Shown piece by piece: positions 1-5,489 of a DNA stretch of 5,489 bases (positions are counted from its first letter, which is position 1; each line of letters starts with the position of its first letter). Source of the DNA: Alphaproteobacteria bacterium. GTDB taxonomy: Bacteria; Pseudomonadota; Alphaproteobacteria; UBA6615. The stretch is taken from the NCBI GenBank assembly GCA_030831135.1, contig JAURLR010000148.1, positions 1 to 5,489 on the forward strand. Reading direction: 5' to 3'. Under the pieces are notes generated by a model that saw only the letters and a list, made by a program, of their open reading frames with translations, was not told the DNA's origin and did not search any database. Both the position numbers and the translations under genes were made by a program.

Positions 1-1
1 C

Positions 2-535
2 ACCCATCATGCCCAGCCCTTCATTCGCCGACTTGCCTGGGATCTGCGGGAGACGGTGCATCTGGCTGCCCTTGAAGGGCCGCAGGTCCTCTACTGCGAC
101 AAGGTGGAGCCGCCCGAGGGGCATGCCGTGTCCACGGCGGTCGGCATGCGTCTGGATGCCCATGCGACCGGGGTCGGGAAAGCGGTTCTGGCCTGGCTTG
201 ATCCCGGCGAGGTGCGTGAATTGTTTGGCCAGCACCCGCCCCATGTCCACACCGCTAAAACGATTTCAAGCATCGACGGGCTCATTCGTGAACTGGCGCT
301 GATCCGCAAACGCGGTTACGCGACCGATGAAGGGGAGATGATCCCCGGCCTGAACTGCGTCGCCGCCCCGATCATGAACTCGATCGATCGCGCCGGCCTG
401 GCCGTGTCGGTCTCGGGTCCGGCCTCGCGGTTTGATTCCGAATGCATGGCGAAATTGGCTATACGCCTGATGGCGACGGCGAACGAGATATCCGAGTATA
501 TTATCGAACGCGGCGCAGCACACGACGCCGAATAA
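2..535 (+). CDS. IclR-family transcriptional regulator, C-terminal effector-binding part (5' truncated by window)
   Basis: The reading frame is open from base 2 to the TAA at 533-535 and gives 177 residues with no N-terminal helix-turn-helix, so the gene starts before the window. The visible part matches the IclR effector-binding domain: an opening ETVHLAALEG strand, GVGKAVLAWL at visible residues 57-66, and GYATDEGEMIPGLNCVAAPI at about 105-124, followed by a strand of the type AGLAVSVSGP. IclR proteins bind a small aromatic or carboxylic ligand in this domain and control neighbouring catabolic operons as dimers or tetramers. The gene lies 27 bp upstream of the isomerase-thioesterase fusion on the same strand, so the two may be co-transcribed. 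The adjacent aromatic-catabolism genes suggest a pathway-specific regulator, but the ligand cannot be inferred. An ATG at 56 is internal and not a credible start. Confidence 0.9.
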   Translation, partial: THHAQPFIRRLAWDLRETVHLAALEGPQVLYCDKVEPPEGHAVSTAVGMRLDAHATGVGKAVLAWLDPGEVRELFGQHPPHVHTAKTISSIDGLIRELALIRKRGYATDEGEMIPGLNCVAAPIMNSIDRAGLAVSVSGPASRFDSECMAKLAIRLMATANEISEYIIERGAAHDAE

Positions 536-562
536 CAACAACACCTGGTTCCGGGGAACTTC

Positions 563-1615
563 ATGCCAACACCGATCAAATTCTATTTCGACTTCGTCTC
601 CGCCTATTCCTATGTGGCCATGAACCGGATTGACCGGATCGCAAAGCGCTATGGGCGGGAGGTCGAATGGAACTGCGTGGCGTTGCCCGCGGTCCTGGCG
701 CACCACAAATCGATCTCGCCGCGCGAGCAGCCCGCGAAGTTTGCACACAACATGAAGGACTTTCCGCGCCTGTGCGAAATGAACGAGCTGCCGGTCGCAT
801 CCCCGTTCCCGCCCAAGGTGCCGCCCTATGGTGCGAGCCTGCATCGGCTGGTGTTCTGGCGGCTGAACCGGAAAGATCCCGAACTGGCCCGTGACTTCGC
901 GCGCGCGGTGGATCACCGCTATTTCGGGACCGGTCAGGAAGTGCGCACCGCAAGCCAGCTTGCCAGCGCCTGCAAGGCCCGTGGTGTGAAGCTGACGATG
1001 CAGGAGATCAAGGCTGCCGAAACCGACAGGCGTGCGCAGAAGGACCTGGCCGTTGCCTATGACCACGCTATTGCTGACGGTATGTTTGGGGCACCCTTCA
1101 TGGTGCTGGACGGGGAGACCTTCTGGGGGGCAGACCGCCTCGACCATCTGGAGTTCCGGCTGCAGCAGCAGATCAAGGTGCCTCGCGGCTTCGAGCCCTT
1201 CTCGTTTACCAGCCCTTTCACCTCTCATAACGGCCCGCTTTATGTGAAGTGTGGCGCGAAGAAAGCGGTCTTCGGTTTCCGGGTCGACGAACGCCACCTG
1301 AACCCGCGTGACGTCGTCCATGGGGGCTGGATGACGAGCTTCGTCGATGTGGCGATGGCTCAGTCCGCGCTTTACGAGCTGGGTGTCGTCGCGCTGACCC
1401 CGACTATCCATCTGGACGCGGATTTTCTTGCGCCGATCTATCCCGGTGCCTGGGTCGAGTGTGATGTCACGCTGGTGAAGTCGACCCGGACGATGAATTT
1501 TGTCGAGGCCACCTGTTACGCCGATGGTGAAACCGTCCTGCGGTCGTCGGCCATCTACCGCAAGCCGCGCGAGATGAAGAAGCGCGTCGGCAAGAACCTG
1601 TCGCCGACGGATTAA
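563..1615 (+). CDS. Fusion of 2-hydroxychromene-2-carboxylate isomerase (kappa-GST/DsbA-like) and PaaI-like hotdog thioesterase
   Basis: This 350-residue protein has two domains. Residues about 4-204 resemble HCCA isomerase/kappa-class GST: an opening KFYFDFVSAYSYVAM with Ser13 where NahD-type enzymes carry the glutathione-interacting Ser, and a closing GAPFMVLDGETFWGADRLD with the thioredoxin-fold cis-Pro at 178. Residues about 212-335 resemble the PaaI/4HBT hotdog family: HNGPLY (222-227), GFRVDERHLNPRDVVHGG (238-255) with the HGG turn, Asp262 on the following helix, and DADFLAP (285-291). The isomerase family is usually about 200 residues and the thioesterase about 130-150, so the length equals both joined. 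NahD-like isomerases act in naphthalene-type degradation, and PaaI-like enzymes hydrolyse aryl- or acyl-CoA; the fused role is unknown. The usual SPYSY motif reads SAYSY here. The ATG at 563 follows GGGGA (553-557) and starts right at the first strand of the fold. Confidence 0.85.
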   Translation: MPTPIKFYFDFVSAYSYVAMNRIDRIAKRYGREVEWNCVALPAVLAHHKSISPREQPAKFAHNMKDFPRLCEMNELPVASPFPPKVPPYGASLHRLVFWRLNRKDPELARDFARAVDHRYFGTGQEVRTASQLASACKARGVKLTMQEIKAAETDRRAQKDLAVAYDHAIADGMFGAPFMVLDGETFWGADRLDHLEFRLQQQIKVPRGFEPFSFTSPFTSHNGPLYVKCGAKKAVFGFRVDERHLNPRDVVHGGWMTSFVDVAMAQSALYELGVVALTPTIHLDADFLAPIYPGAWVECDVTLVKSTRTMNFVEATCYADGETVLRSSAIYRKPREMKKRVGKNLSPTD

Positions 1616-1637
1616 GATGGATTTTCTGTTCCCAAAA

Positions 1638-1724
1638 CCGTCATGCGCGGACTTGATCCGCGCATCTTTTCTTCATTCTGCGTAACATCTAGATGGATGC
1701 CCGGATCAAGTCCGGGCATGACGA
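1638..1724. repeat. Pair of inverted intergenic palindromic repeats
   Basis: Two hairpin-forming units lie head to head. Unit 1 has stem arms 1643-1651 and 1657-1665 (ATGCGCGGA / TCCGCGCAT, 5-nt loop). Unit 2 has arms 1697-1705 and 1711-1719 (ATGCCCGGA / TCCGGGCAT, 5-nt loop). The units are reverse complements of each other over about 26 bp, except for one base pair per stem that is changed on both sides so that pairing is kept. They can therefore fold separately or pair as one long stem. Palindromes of this sequence type recur between genes in many alphaproteobacteria (recall). The short ORFs across them are by-products of the repeat. Confidence 0.8.
1641..1674 (+). terminator. Possible intrinsic terminator after the fusion gene
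   Basis: The first palindrome makes a GC-rich 9-bp stem with a 5-nt loop, ending at 1665 and followed directly by CTTTTCTTC. It begins about 25 bp after the stop codon of the fusion gene. The stem-then-T pattern fits rho-independent termination on the + strand, but the T-tract is broken by C, and the hairpin may be there only as a repeat unit. Confidence 0.45.
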
Positions 1725-1798
1725 AAGTTTCGACTTTGGTGTGGGGGCAACGCCTTGAGTATGCGATGGGCATGGAGGCCCGATCACCGATGCGATTC

Positions 1799-1829
1799 TT
1801 GATGCGACTCACGAAATTCCAATTATAGT
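1799..1829 (+). promoter_or_regulatory. Weak candidate promoter for the small basic protein gene
   Basis: TATAGT (1824-1829) matches a sigma-70 -10 box at 5 of 6 positions. TTGATG (1799-1804) could act as a -35 box, but the spacer is 19 bp, longer than the ideal. It lies in an AT-rich dip in otherwise GC-rich intergenic DNA. It would give a 5' leader of about 160 nt before the ATG at 1997. Apart from the palindromes, this candidate and the two leader hairpins, nothing was recognised between 1616 and 1996. Confidence 0.25.
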
Positions 1830-1918
1830 TTTTTCGATCAATGGTGTGTCCTTGAGGCCGGCAGGCATTCAGGTCTCACCATTCCCCGCGTGAATGTAGA
1901 GGGCTCGCGCGGGCGAAA

Positions 1919-1958
1919 TTGGTTGGCCGAAAAAGTGCGACTACGACGCGCCAACCGA
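1919..1958 (+). promoter_or_regulatory. Upstream leader hairpin of the small basic gene
   Basis: GGTTGGC (1921-1927) pairs perfectly with GCCAACC (1950-1956). The stem extends outward by one G-U pair (1920/1957) and one T-A pair (1919/1958), with a loop of about 22 nt. It ends 11 nt before the hairpin that covers the Shine-Dalgarno sequence, so the leader may fold as two consecutive stems. The function is inferred from position only. Confidence 0.35.
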
Positions 1959-1969
1959 CTGGGTCCAGC

Positions 1970-1991
1970 TCTCCTTTGGTCACAAAGGAGA
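1970..1991 (+). promoter_or_regulatory. Hairpin that sequesters the Shine-Dalgarno sequence of the small basic gene
   Basis: TCTCCTTTG (1970-1978) is perfectly complementary to CAAAGGAGA (1983-1991), with the 4-nt loop GTCA between them. The 3' arm contains the AAAGGAG ribosome binding site (1984-1990) of the ORF starting at 1997. In the folded RNA the site is fully paired with an upstream copy of the anti-Shine-Dalgarno motif CTCCTTT. This arrangement is known from RNA thermometers and other RBS-occluding switches. Regulation here is inferred, not shown. Confidence 0.55.
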
Positions 1992-1996
1992 TACCG

Positions 1997-2095
1997 ATGG
2001 CCAAATCCAAAGTTGCATCCAAGCCGGCCGCCCCGAAGGCGACCAAGGCACCTGCGAAGTCCAAGCCTGCTGCAAAGGCATCAATCAAGAAATAG
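1997..2095 (+). CDS. Small highly basic Lys/Ala/Pro-rich protein, histone H1-tail-like (32 aa)
   Basis: The ATG at 1997 lies 6 nt after a perfect AAAGGAG site, and the frame runs to TAG at 2093-2095. The 32-residue product starts MAKSKVASKPAAPK and has 10 Lys, 10 Ala and several Pro and Ser, with no acidic, aromatic or Cys residue, so its pI must be very high. Irregular KPAA/KAPA/KSKPAA units resemble the disordered tails of H1-like bacterial proteins (Hc1/HctB, AlgP-type), which bind DNA or RNA by charge. There is no signal peptide or membrane segment, so it would be cytoplasmic and probably nucleoid- or RNA-associated (inference). It stands alone, with a structured leader before it and a strong hairpin after it, and converges on the Spy-like gene. 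The main doubt is its shortness; the ideal ribosome binding site and compositional bias argue for a real gene. Confidence 0.65.
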   Translation: MAKSKVASKPAAPKATKAPAKSKPAAKASIKK

Positions 2096-2108
2096 CGTTT
2101 GCCTGTAA

Positions 2109-2153
2109 CGTGGGCGCGGCAGCGGTGTGGTTTGCTGCCGCGCTCACGATTTT
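2109..2153 (+). terminator. Strong hairpin terminator between convergent genes
   Basis: Bases 2109-2123 pair with 2134-2148 to form a 15-bp stem with a single G-U pair (2113/2144) and a 10-nt loop. The core is GCGCGGCAGC / GCTGCCGCGC. ATTTT follows at 2149-2153. It begins 14 bp after the stop of the small basic gene, so it probably ends that transcript. It also lies downstream of the convergent gene ending at 2185, but no T-tract follows the stem on the - strand, so its role there is less clear. Confidence 0.65.
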
Positions 2154-2184
2154 GACGCAACTGCTTTCGCACCAGCAGGCGTTG

Positions 2185-2772
2185 TTACTCGCAATTGTTG
2201 TGCGCCCGCCATCGTGCGAGATCGTGGCCTTCGGGCGGGCGCGCACATGGGTTTTCAGAATAGCCACGCAGCGAATTGTATCGCGCGATCTGTTCGGGCG
2301 AGAGCAGCTCCGGTGTCTTGAGATGGGTTGAGAGATGGATGTAGCGCAGCTGTCCAAGCGACATGGCGATCTCGCCCAGTTTTGACTTCAGCGTTTCTTC
2401 CGTGATGGTCTGGTTTCGAAAACCCTGCTCGAGCTCACGTTCCAGTCGGATGAGTGTTTCGCCTTGTTCAATCGCGCGTGCCTGCATCAACTGGTAGGTT
2501 TCGGTGATTGTGGCGACCTGTTCCTGCGTCAACGGAATCTCATCCTTGAGCTCCAGAAGATGTGCAGGTTCGGGCACACCGTTCAGTTCTGCCGCCTTCG
2601 CAAGACCCCATCCGGAACCGCTTTGTAATTCATCGATATCTGCGGGCGACAGGCTTTTGATGTCACGGTTCTCCTGGCCGCCATATTGCGAATGGGGCTT
2701 CGTCTCTGCCTGTGCAGGAACAGTGACGAAAGCCAGACAGGCAAGAATGGCCAATCCCGAGCGGGTGTTCAT
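2185..2772 (-). CDS. Secreted LTxxQ-motif (Spy/CpxP-like) periplasmic protein
   Basis: The 195-residue product begins with a classic signal peptide: MNTR, a hydrophobic core LAILACLAFVTV, and an AQA cleavage site at about residue 22. The mature part is helical and polar. It carries two LTxxQ-type motifs, LTQEQ at 81-85 and LSPEQ at 157-161, with a charged helical hairpin between them (ERELEQ, KLGEIAMSLGQLR) and QIARYNSLRGY at 161-171. This matches the Spy/CpxP/ZraP-type group, whose members are periplasmic chaperones or metal-linked envelope-stress sensors. Two Cys (176 and 194) near the C-terminus could form a disulfide. The ATG at 2772 was chosen because AGGAG (2783-2779) lies 6 nt upstream and the signal peptide starts there; a longer frame to 2829 would put 19 residues in front of the signal. 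The gene is divergent from the CRP/FNR-like gene, which suggests shared control. Confidence 0.8.
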   Translation of the reverse strand: MNTRSGLAILACLAFVTVPAQAETKPHSQYGGQENRDIKSLSPADIDELQSGSGWGLAKAAELNGVPEPAHLLELKDEIPLTQEQVATITETYQLMQARAIEQGETLIRLERELEQGFRNQTITEETLKSKLGEIAMSLGQLRYIHLSTHLKTPELLSPEQIARYNSLRGYSENPCARPPEGHDLARWRAHNNCE

Positions 2773-2778
2773 GTTGGA

Positions 2779-2783
2779 CTCCT
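2779..2783 (-). promoter_or_regulatory. Ribosome binding site that fixes the start of the Spy-like gene
   Basis: On the - strand AGGAG is followed by 6 nt and then the ATG at 2772-2770. It supports this start over upstream in-frame codons. Confidence 0.75.
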
Positions 2784-2807
2784 GAGCAAATAAAACAGAC
2801 CTGCGTC

Positions 2808-2837
2808 TTGCCAGTGATCGTGACAACACGACATGAT
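2808..2837 (+). promoter_or_regulatory. Tentative promoter of the CRP/FNR-like gene
   Basis: TTGCCA (2808-2813) and CATGAT (2832-2837) have an 18-bp spacer and match the sigma-70 boxes at about 4 of 6 positions each. Transcription would then start at about 2844-2845, on the second in-frame ATG, giving a leaderless mRNA. This would explain why no Shine-Dalgarno sequence is seen. The evidence is weak and positional. Confidence 0.2.
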
Positions 2838-2848
2838 CGTGATCATGT
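2831..2848. promoter_or_regulatory. FNR/CRP-box-like palindromic operator over the regulator's start codon
   Basis: ACATGATC (2831-2838) and GATCATGT (2841-2848) are perfect inverted repeats separated by GT. The core TGAT-CGTG-ATCA (2834-2845) has the spacing of an FNR box (TTGAT-N4-ATCAA); only the outermost base on each side differs. The site lies in the 60-bp gap between divergent starts and covers both candidate ATGs (2833 and 2845) of the CRP/FNR-family gene. A degenerate copy, TGATCGTGACAA, lies 19 bp upstream at 2815-2826. Autoregulation and control of the Spy-like gene are plausible inferences. Confidence 0.55.
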
Positions 2849-3384
2849 TGGATAAACTATTTCATGCGCTGCAGGCGGAAGTCGGCCGGGTCCGGAGTCT
2901 GGATCAGGGGCAAACCCTGTTTCATCGGGAGACACCTGTCCGTTCGGTACATCTGTTGTGTCACGGCGCGGTTGATCTTGTGCGTCCGCAGTCCGATGGA
3001 GCTGTCTTGCTGCTGCACCATCTGTCCGGAACCGGAATTATTGCAGAAGCCTCACTCTACGCGGCGAAATATCACTGTGACTGTATCTGTGTGGAGTCCG
3101 CCGAAATCTTTTCGGTTTCGCGCAAGCGCGTTGAAGATCTGCTCCGTCGCTCGCCTGAACTGTATGAGAATTGGTCGGCCTATCTGGCTGTCGAGTTGCA
3201 GAACGCCCGACATCGCAGCGAACTGCTTTCCCGCAAGACCGTCGCCGAACGCTTGTCGGGGTGGATTGACTGGAATGGCAAACTGCCGCCGAGGGGGCGC
3301 TGGAAGTACGTCGCGCAGGAAATTGGTGTGACACCCGAGGCGCTTTATCGGGAGATCAAGAAGCGTGGTGACGAAGGCGGCTAA
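2833..3384 (+). CDS. CRP/FNR-family transcriptional regulator, short form with a CxCxC cluster
   Basis: The 183-residue protein has an N-terminal cyclic-nucleotide-binding-type beta-roll (about 20-100). It includes LDQGQTLFHRETPVRSVHLLCHGAVDLV and a HHLSGTGIIAEASLY segment in the place of the family's glycine/Glu turn. A dimerisation helix (about 105-135) and a C-terminal winged helix (about 136-178) follow, with RGRWKYVAQEIGVTPEALYR as the helix-turn-helix. It is shorter than canonical CRP (about 210 aa) and lacks the RSA-type cAMP-phosphate motif, so cAMP is an unlikely ligand. Cys43, Cys82, Cys84 and Cys86 (HCDCICVE) could sense redox, metal or an Fe-S cluster, but the spacing is not that of FNR. 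The start is uncertain: ATG 2833, GTG 2839 and ATG 2845 are all in frame, none has a ribosome binding site, and all sit in the palindromic operator. The gene is divergent from the Spy-like gene. Confidence 0.85.
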   Translation: MIVIMLDKLFHALQAEVGRVRSLDQGQTLFHRETPVRSVHLLCHGAVDLVRPQSDGAVLLLHHLSGTGIIAEASLYAAKYHCDCICVESAEIFSVSRKRVEDLLRRSPELYENWSAYLAVELQNARHRSELLSRKTVAERLSGWIDWNGKLPPRGRWKYVAQEIGVTPEALYREIKKRGDEGG

Positions 3385-3417
3385 CCGGTGCCCCCTTCAT
3401 GTGGACATCGCCCGGGC

Positions 3418-4218
3418 TCAGGCTTCGACGTTGAACCCGACGCTGCCCAAGGCCTCGACCGTCAGCTTCACCGAAATACCCGGGCTCAGGGCCACGGCGG
3501 CGGCCGCCGCGCCGGCGAGAACAATGTACCCGGGTTGGAGTTCGTCCCCGGTCTCGGCGGCAAAGCGCGCCGCTTCGGCAAGCGAGCGTCCCGGGTGGCC
3601 CAGGATGGCGGCCGACGAGCCGATCTCGACAGCGCGGCCATTGAACTCCAGCACCATGCCCAGATTGGACATGTCGGTATCCGGCCGCGCCCATTGGCCG
3701 AGCACATAACCCGAGGCCGAGGTGTTGTCGGCGACCACGTCTTCCAGGGAGAATTTGAAGTTCGCGTAGCGGCTGTCGATGATCTCGATGGCGGGGGCGA
3801 CAGCCTCCACATGGGTCATGGCCTCGGCGGGGCTCAGGCGTCCCGACATCGGGGATTTCAGCAGATAGGCGACTTCGGCTTCGACCCGCGGATGGCAGTA
3901 ACCGGCATGGGAAATGCTGTCGCCATCCTGTACCAGCATCCCGGTGGTCAGGCGGCCATAGACCGGGTCGAAGACCCCCATCTGGGCGGCTTTCGCGCGC
4001 GAGGTCAGGCCCATCTTGACGCCTGAGCGCGTGTCACCGCGTTTGAGACGCAGTTTGATCGCGGCGTCCTGCACGCGATAGGCGTCCTCGATCGACAGCG
4101 CACCGCCTTTTTTGGACGACAGTTGCGGGACGGGCTTTGCCTTGCGCTGGGCGTCGTCGAGCAGTTTTGCGATCCGGTTGATCTCGGCGGCGGGGCGCTT
4201 CTTCGCTTTAGTTACCAT
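3418..4218 (-). CDS. 4-Oxalocrotonate decarboxylase / 2-oxopent-4-enoate hydratase family protein
   Basis: This 266-residue protein belongs to the FAH-like hydratase/decarboxylase superfamily of meta-cleavage pathways. Visible motifs are [17 protein letters not shown] (66-82), HPRVEAEV (109-116) with the metal-binding E113/E115 pair, [12 protein letters not shown] (145-156) with the third acidic ligand E145, VVADN (161-165) and LGHPG (206-210). KMGLTS.AK.AQMGV and DSRYANFKF look closer to decarboxylases (DmpH/XylI/NahK) than to hydratases (DmpE/MhpD), so decarboxylation of 2-oxo-3-hexenedioate to 2-hydroxypenta-2,4-dienoate with a divalent metal is favoured. A hydratase cannot be excluded. 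The N-terminal 30 residues are Lys-rich. The ATG at 4218 overlaps the end of the aldolase gene by 11 bp and has an AGGAGG site upstream. This is the last gene of the - strand operon and converges on the CRP/FNR-like gene 33 bp away. Confidence 0.85.
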   Translation of the reverse strand: MVTKAKKRPAAEINRIAKLLDDAQRKAKPVPQLSSKKGGALSIEDAYRVQDAAIKLRLKRGDTRSGVKMGLTSRAKAAQMGVFDPVYGRLTTGMLVQDGDSISHAGYCHPRVEAEVAYLLKSPMSGRLSPAEAMTHVEAVAPAIEIIDSRYANFKFSLEDVVADNTSASGYVLGQWARPDTDMSNLGMVLEFNGRAVEIGSSAAILGHPGRSLAEAARFAAETGDELQPGYIVLAGAAAAAVALSPGISVKLTVEALGSVGFNVEA

Positions 4219-5254
4219 TGGCTGCGGCCTCCTCGCGCTGTTTGACGATATCGAGCGCCACATCGACGATCATGTCTTCCTGTCCACCCACCATGCGGCG
4301 CTTGCCGAGTTCAACAAGAATGTCGCGGACATCGACACCATAGGTTTCGGACGCCTTTTCCGAGTGGCGCAGAAAGGACGAGTAGACGCCCGCATATCCA
4401 AGCGTCAGCGTCTCGCGATCCACCTGAACCGGGCGATCCTGGAGCGGCCGCACGAGTTCATCGGCGGCGTCCATCAGTTTGAACAGGTCACAGCCATGTT
4501 CCCAGCCGTAGAGATCTGCAGTCGCGATGAAGACCTCAAGCGGTGCGTTGCCCGCCCCGGCACCCATGCCGGCCAGGGAAGCATCGATTCGCTTGCAGCC
4601 GTGCTGAACGGCGACAATCGAGTTGGCGACACCGAGTGAAAGATTGTGATGGGCGTGCATGCCGAACTCGGTTTCGGGCTGCAGCACATCGGCATAGGCC
4701 TTGAAGCGATCGGCGACGCCGTCCATCGTCAGGCGGCCGCCGGAATCGGTGACGTAGACACAATGTGCGCCGTAGCTCTCCATCAGCTTTGCCTGCTGCG
4801 CCAGTTCCTTCGCGGGAGTCATATGAGCCATCATCAGGAACCCGGCGACATCCATGCCAAGTTCACGCGCGGTCTCGATATGCTGGCGCGAGACATCGGC
4901 TTCCGTGCAATGGGTGGCGACCCGCACGGACTGTACGCCGAGCGCGTGGGCATGTTTGAGGTCCTCGACCGTGCCGATCCCCGGCAACAGCAGCGTCGCG
5001 AGTTTTGTGTGGCTGAGTTCATCGGCCAGACCTTCGAGCCATTCCCAGTCGGTATGGCCCCCAAAACCATAGTTGAAGGATGAGCCCGACAGGCCGTCTC
5101 CATGAGAGACCTCGATGGAATCGACCTTCGCGTCATCGAGGGCCTTTGCGATCGCACGCACATGCGCGACGCCATACTGGTGGCGGATCGCATGCATGCC
5201 ATCACGCAGGGTGACGTCCTGAATGTAGAGCTTGCCGTTTACGGGTTCGCGCAT
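4208..5254 (-). CDS. dmpG: 4-Hydroxy-2-oxovalerate aldolase
   Basis: The 348-residue protein matches the DmpG/BphI/MhpE family along its full length. It splits 4-hydroxy-2-oxovalerate into pyruvate and acetaldehyde. The TIM-barrel begins [15 protein letters not shown], giving catalytic Arg17 and metal ligand Asp18, with His21 as the proposed base. The second metal motif GMHAHHN places His200 and His202, and Tyr291 is in the C-terminal communication domain ([13 protein letters not shown]); these positions agree with those of DmpG. The end has [17 protein letters not shown]. Family members form a complex with the acylating acetaldehyde dehydrogenase and pass acetaldehyde through a tunnel; the partner gene is directly upstream. 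The ATG at 5254 was chosen over an in-frame TTG at 5269 because a GAGGG site lies 8-9 nt before it. The gene overlaps the decarboxylase start by 11 bp. Confidence 0.95.
   Translation of the reverse strand: MREPVNGKLYIQDVTLRDGMHAIRHQYGVAHVRAIAKALDDAKVDSIEVSHGDGLSGSSFNYGFGGHTDWEWLEGLADELSHTKLATLLLPGIGTVEDLKHAHALGVQSVRVATHCTEADVSRQHIETARELGMDVAGFLMMAHMTPAKELAQQAKLMESYGAHCVYVTDSGGRLTMDGVADRFKAYADVLQPETEFGMHAHHNLSLGVANSIVAVQHGCKRIDASLAGMGAGAGNAPLEVFIATADLYGWEHGCDLFKLMDAADELVRPLQDRPVQVDRETLTLGYAGVYSSFLRHSEKASETYGVDVRDILVELGKRRMVGGQEDMIVDVALDIVKQREEAAANGN
4228..4234 (-). promoter_or_regulatory. Ribosome binding site inside the aldolase gene, for the decarboxylase
   Basis: GAGGAGG on the - strand ends 9 nt before the ATG at 4218-4216. 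It lies within the last codons of the aldolase gene (Glu-Glu-Ala-Ala). It supports the 4218 start over the longer frame from 4263 and suggests translational coupling of the two genes. Confidence 0.7.
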
Positions 5255-5489
5255 GGTCTGTTCCCTCAAGCCGCTGCGGCAGCAAGGCCGCGCCGTTCGG
5301 CGAGCCGCTCGGCCGTTTTCAGTGCCGCTGATGTCATGATGTCGAGATTGCCGGCATAGGCGGGCAGGTAGTGGGCCGCGCCCTCGACCTCCAGGAAGAT
5401 CGACGTCTTCACGCCCGTGAACTCACCCTGACCGGGGATGTTGAGCGGGTCGTTGTTGCCATAACGCTCGAACTGGACCTTCTGCTTCA

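Overview
The window looks like part of an alphaproteobacterial chromosome. Three things suggest this: GC-rich codon use; an intergenic pair of 'ATGCCCGGATCAAGTCCGGGCAT'-type palindromes, which are common between genes in that class (recall, not a search); and the style of the CRP/FNR-like and Spy/CpxP-like proteins. The genus cannot be told from the sequence. No mobile element, tRNA, rRNA or CRISPR array was seen.

Layout, left block (1-1615, + strand): the effector-binding half of an IclR-family regulator, cut by the window edge, followed 27 bp later by a two-domain enzyme. Its N-terminal half is a 2-hydroxychromene-2-carboxylate isomerase/kappa-GST thioredoxin fold. Its C-terminal half is a PaaI-like hotdog thioesterase. 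Both fit aromatic-compound or acyl-CoA catabolism.

Middle block (1616-3384): an intergenic stretch with a pair of inverted palindromes, the first of which could end transcription of the fusion gene. Next comes a structured leader and a 32-residue, Lys/Ala/Pro-rich, histone-tail-like protein (1997-2095). Its Shine-Dalgarno sequence lies inside a perfect 9-bp hairpin. A strong hairpin separates it from a convergent gene for a secreted LTxxQ (Spy/CpxP-like) periplasmic protein (2185-2772, - strand). Divergent from that gene is a small CRP/FNR-family regulator (2833-3384, + strand). An FNR-box-like palindrome covers the regulator's start codon. This block looks like a stress or sensing module sitting between catabolic genes.

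Right block (3418-5489, - strand): a tightly packed lower meta-cleavage operon, in transcription order acylating acetaldehyde dehydrogenase (C-terminus only), 4-hydroxy-2-oxovalerate aldolase, and a 4-oxalocrotonate decarboxylase/2-oxopent-4-enoate hydratase-family protein. This is the order dmpF-dmpG-dmpH. Together they would convert catechol-derived C5-C6 oxo-acids to pyruvate and acetyl-CoA. With the isomerase domain on the left, the window probably sits in a locus for degrading (poly)aromatic compounds, with the IclR protein a candidate controller.
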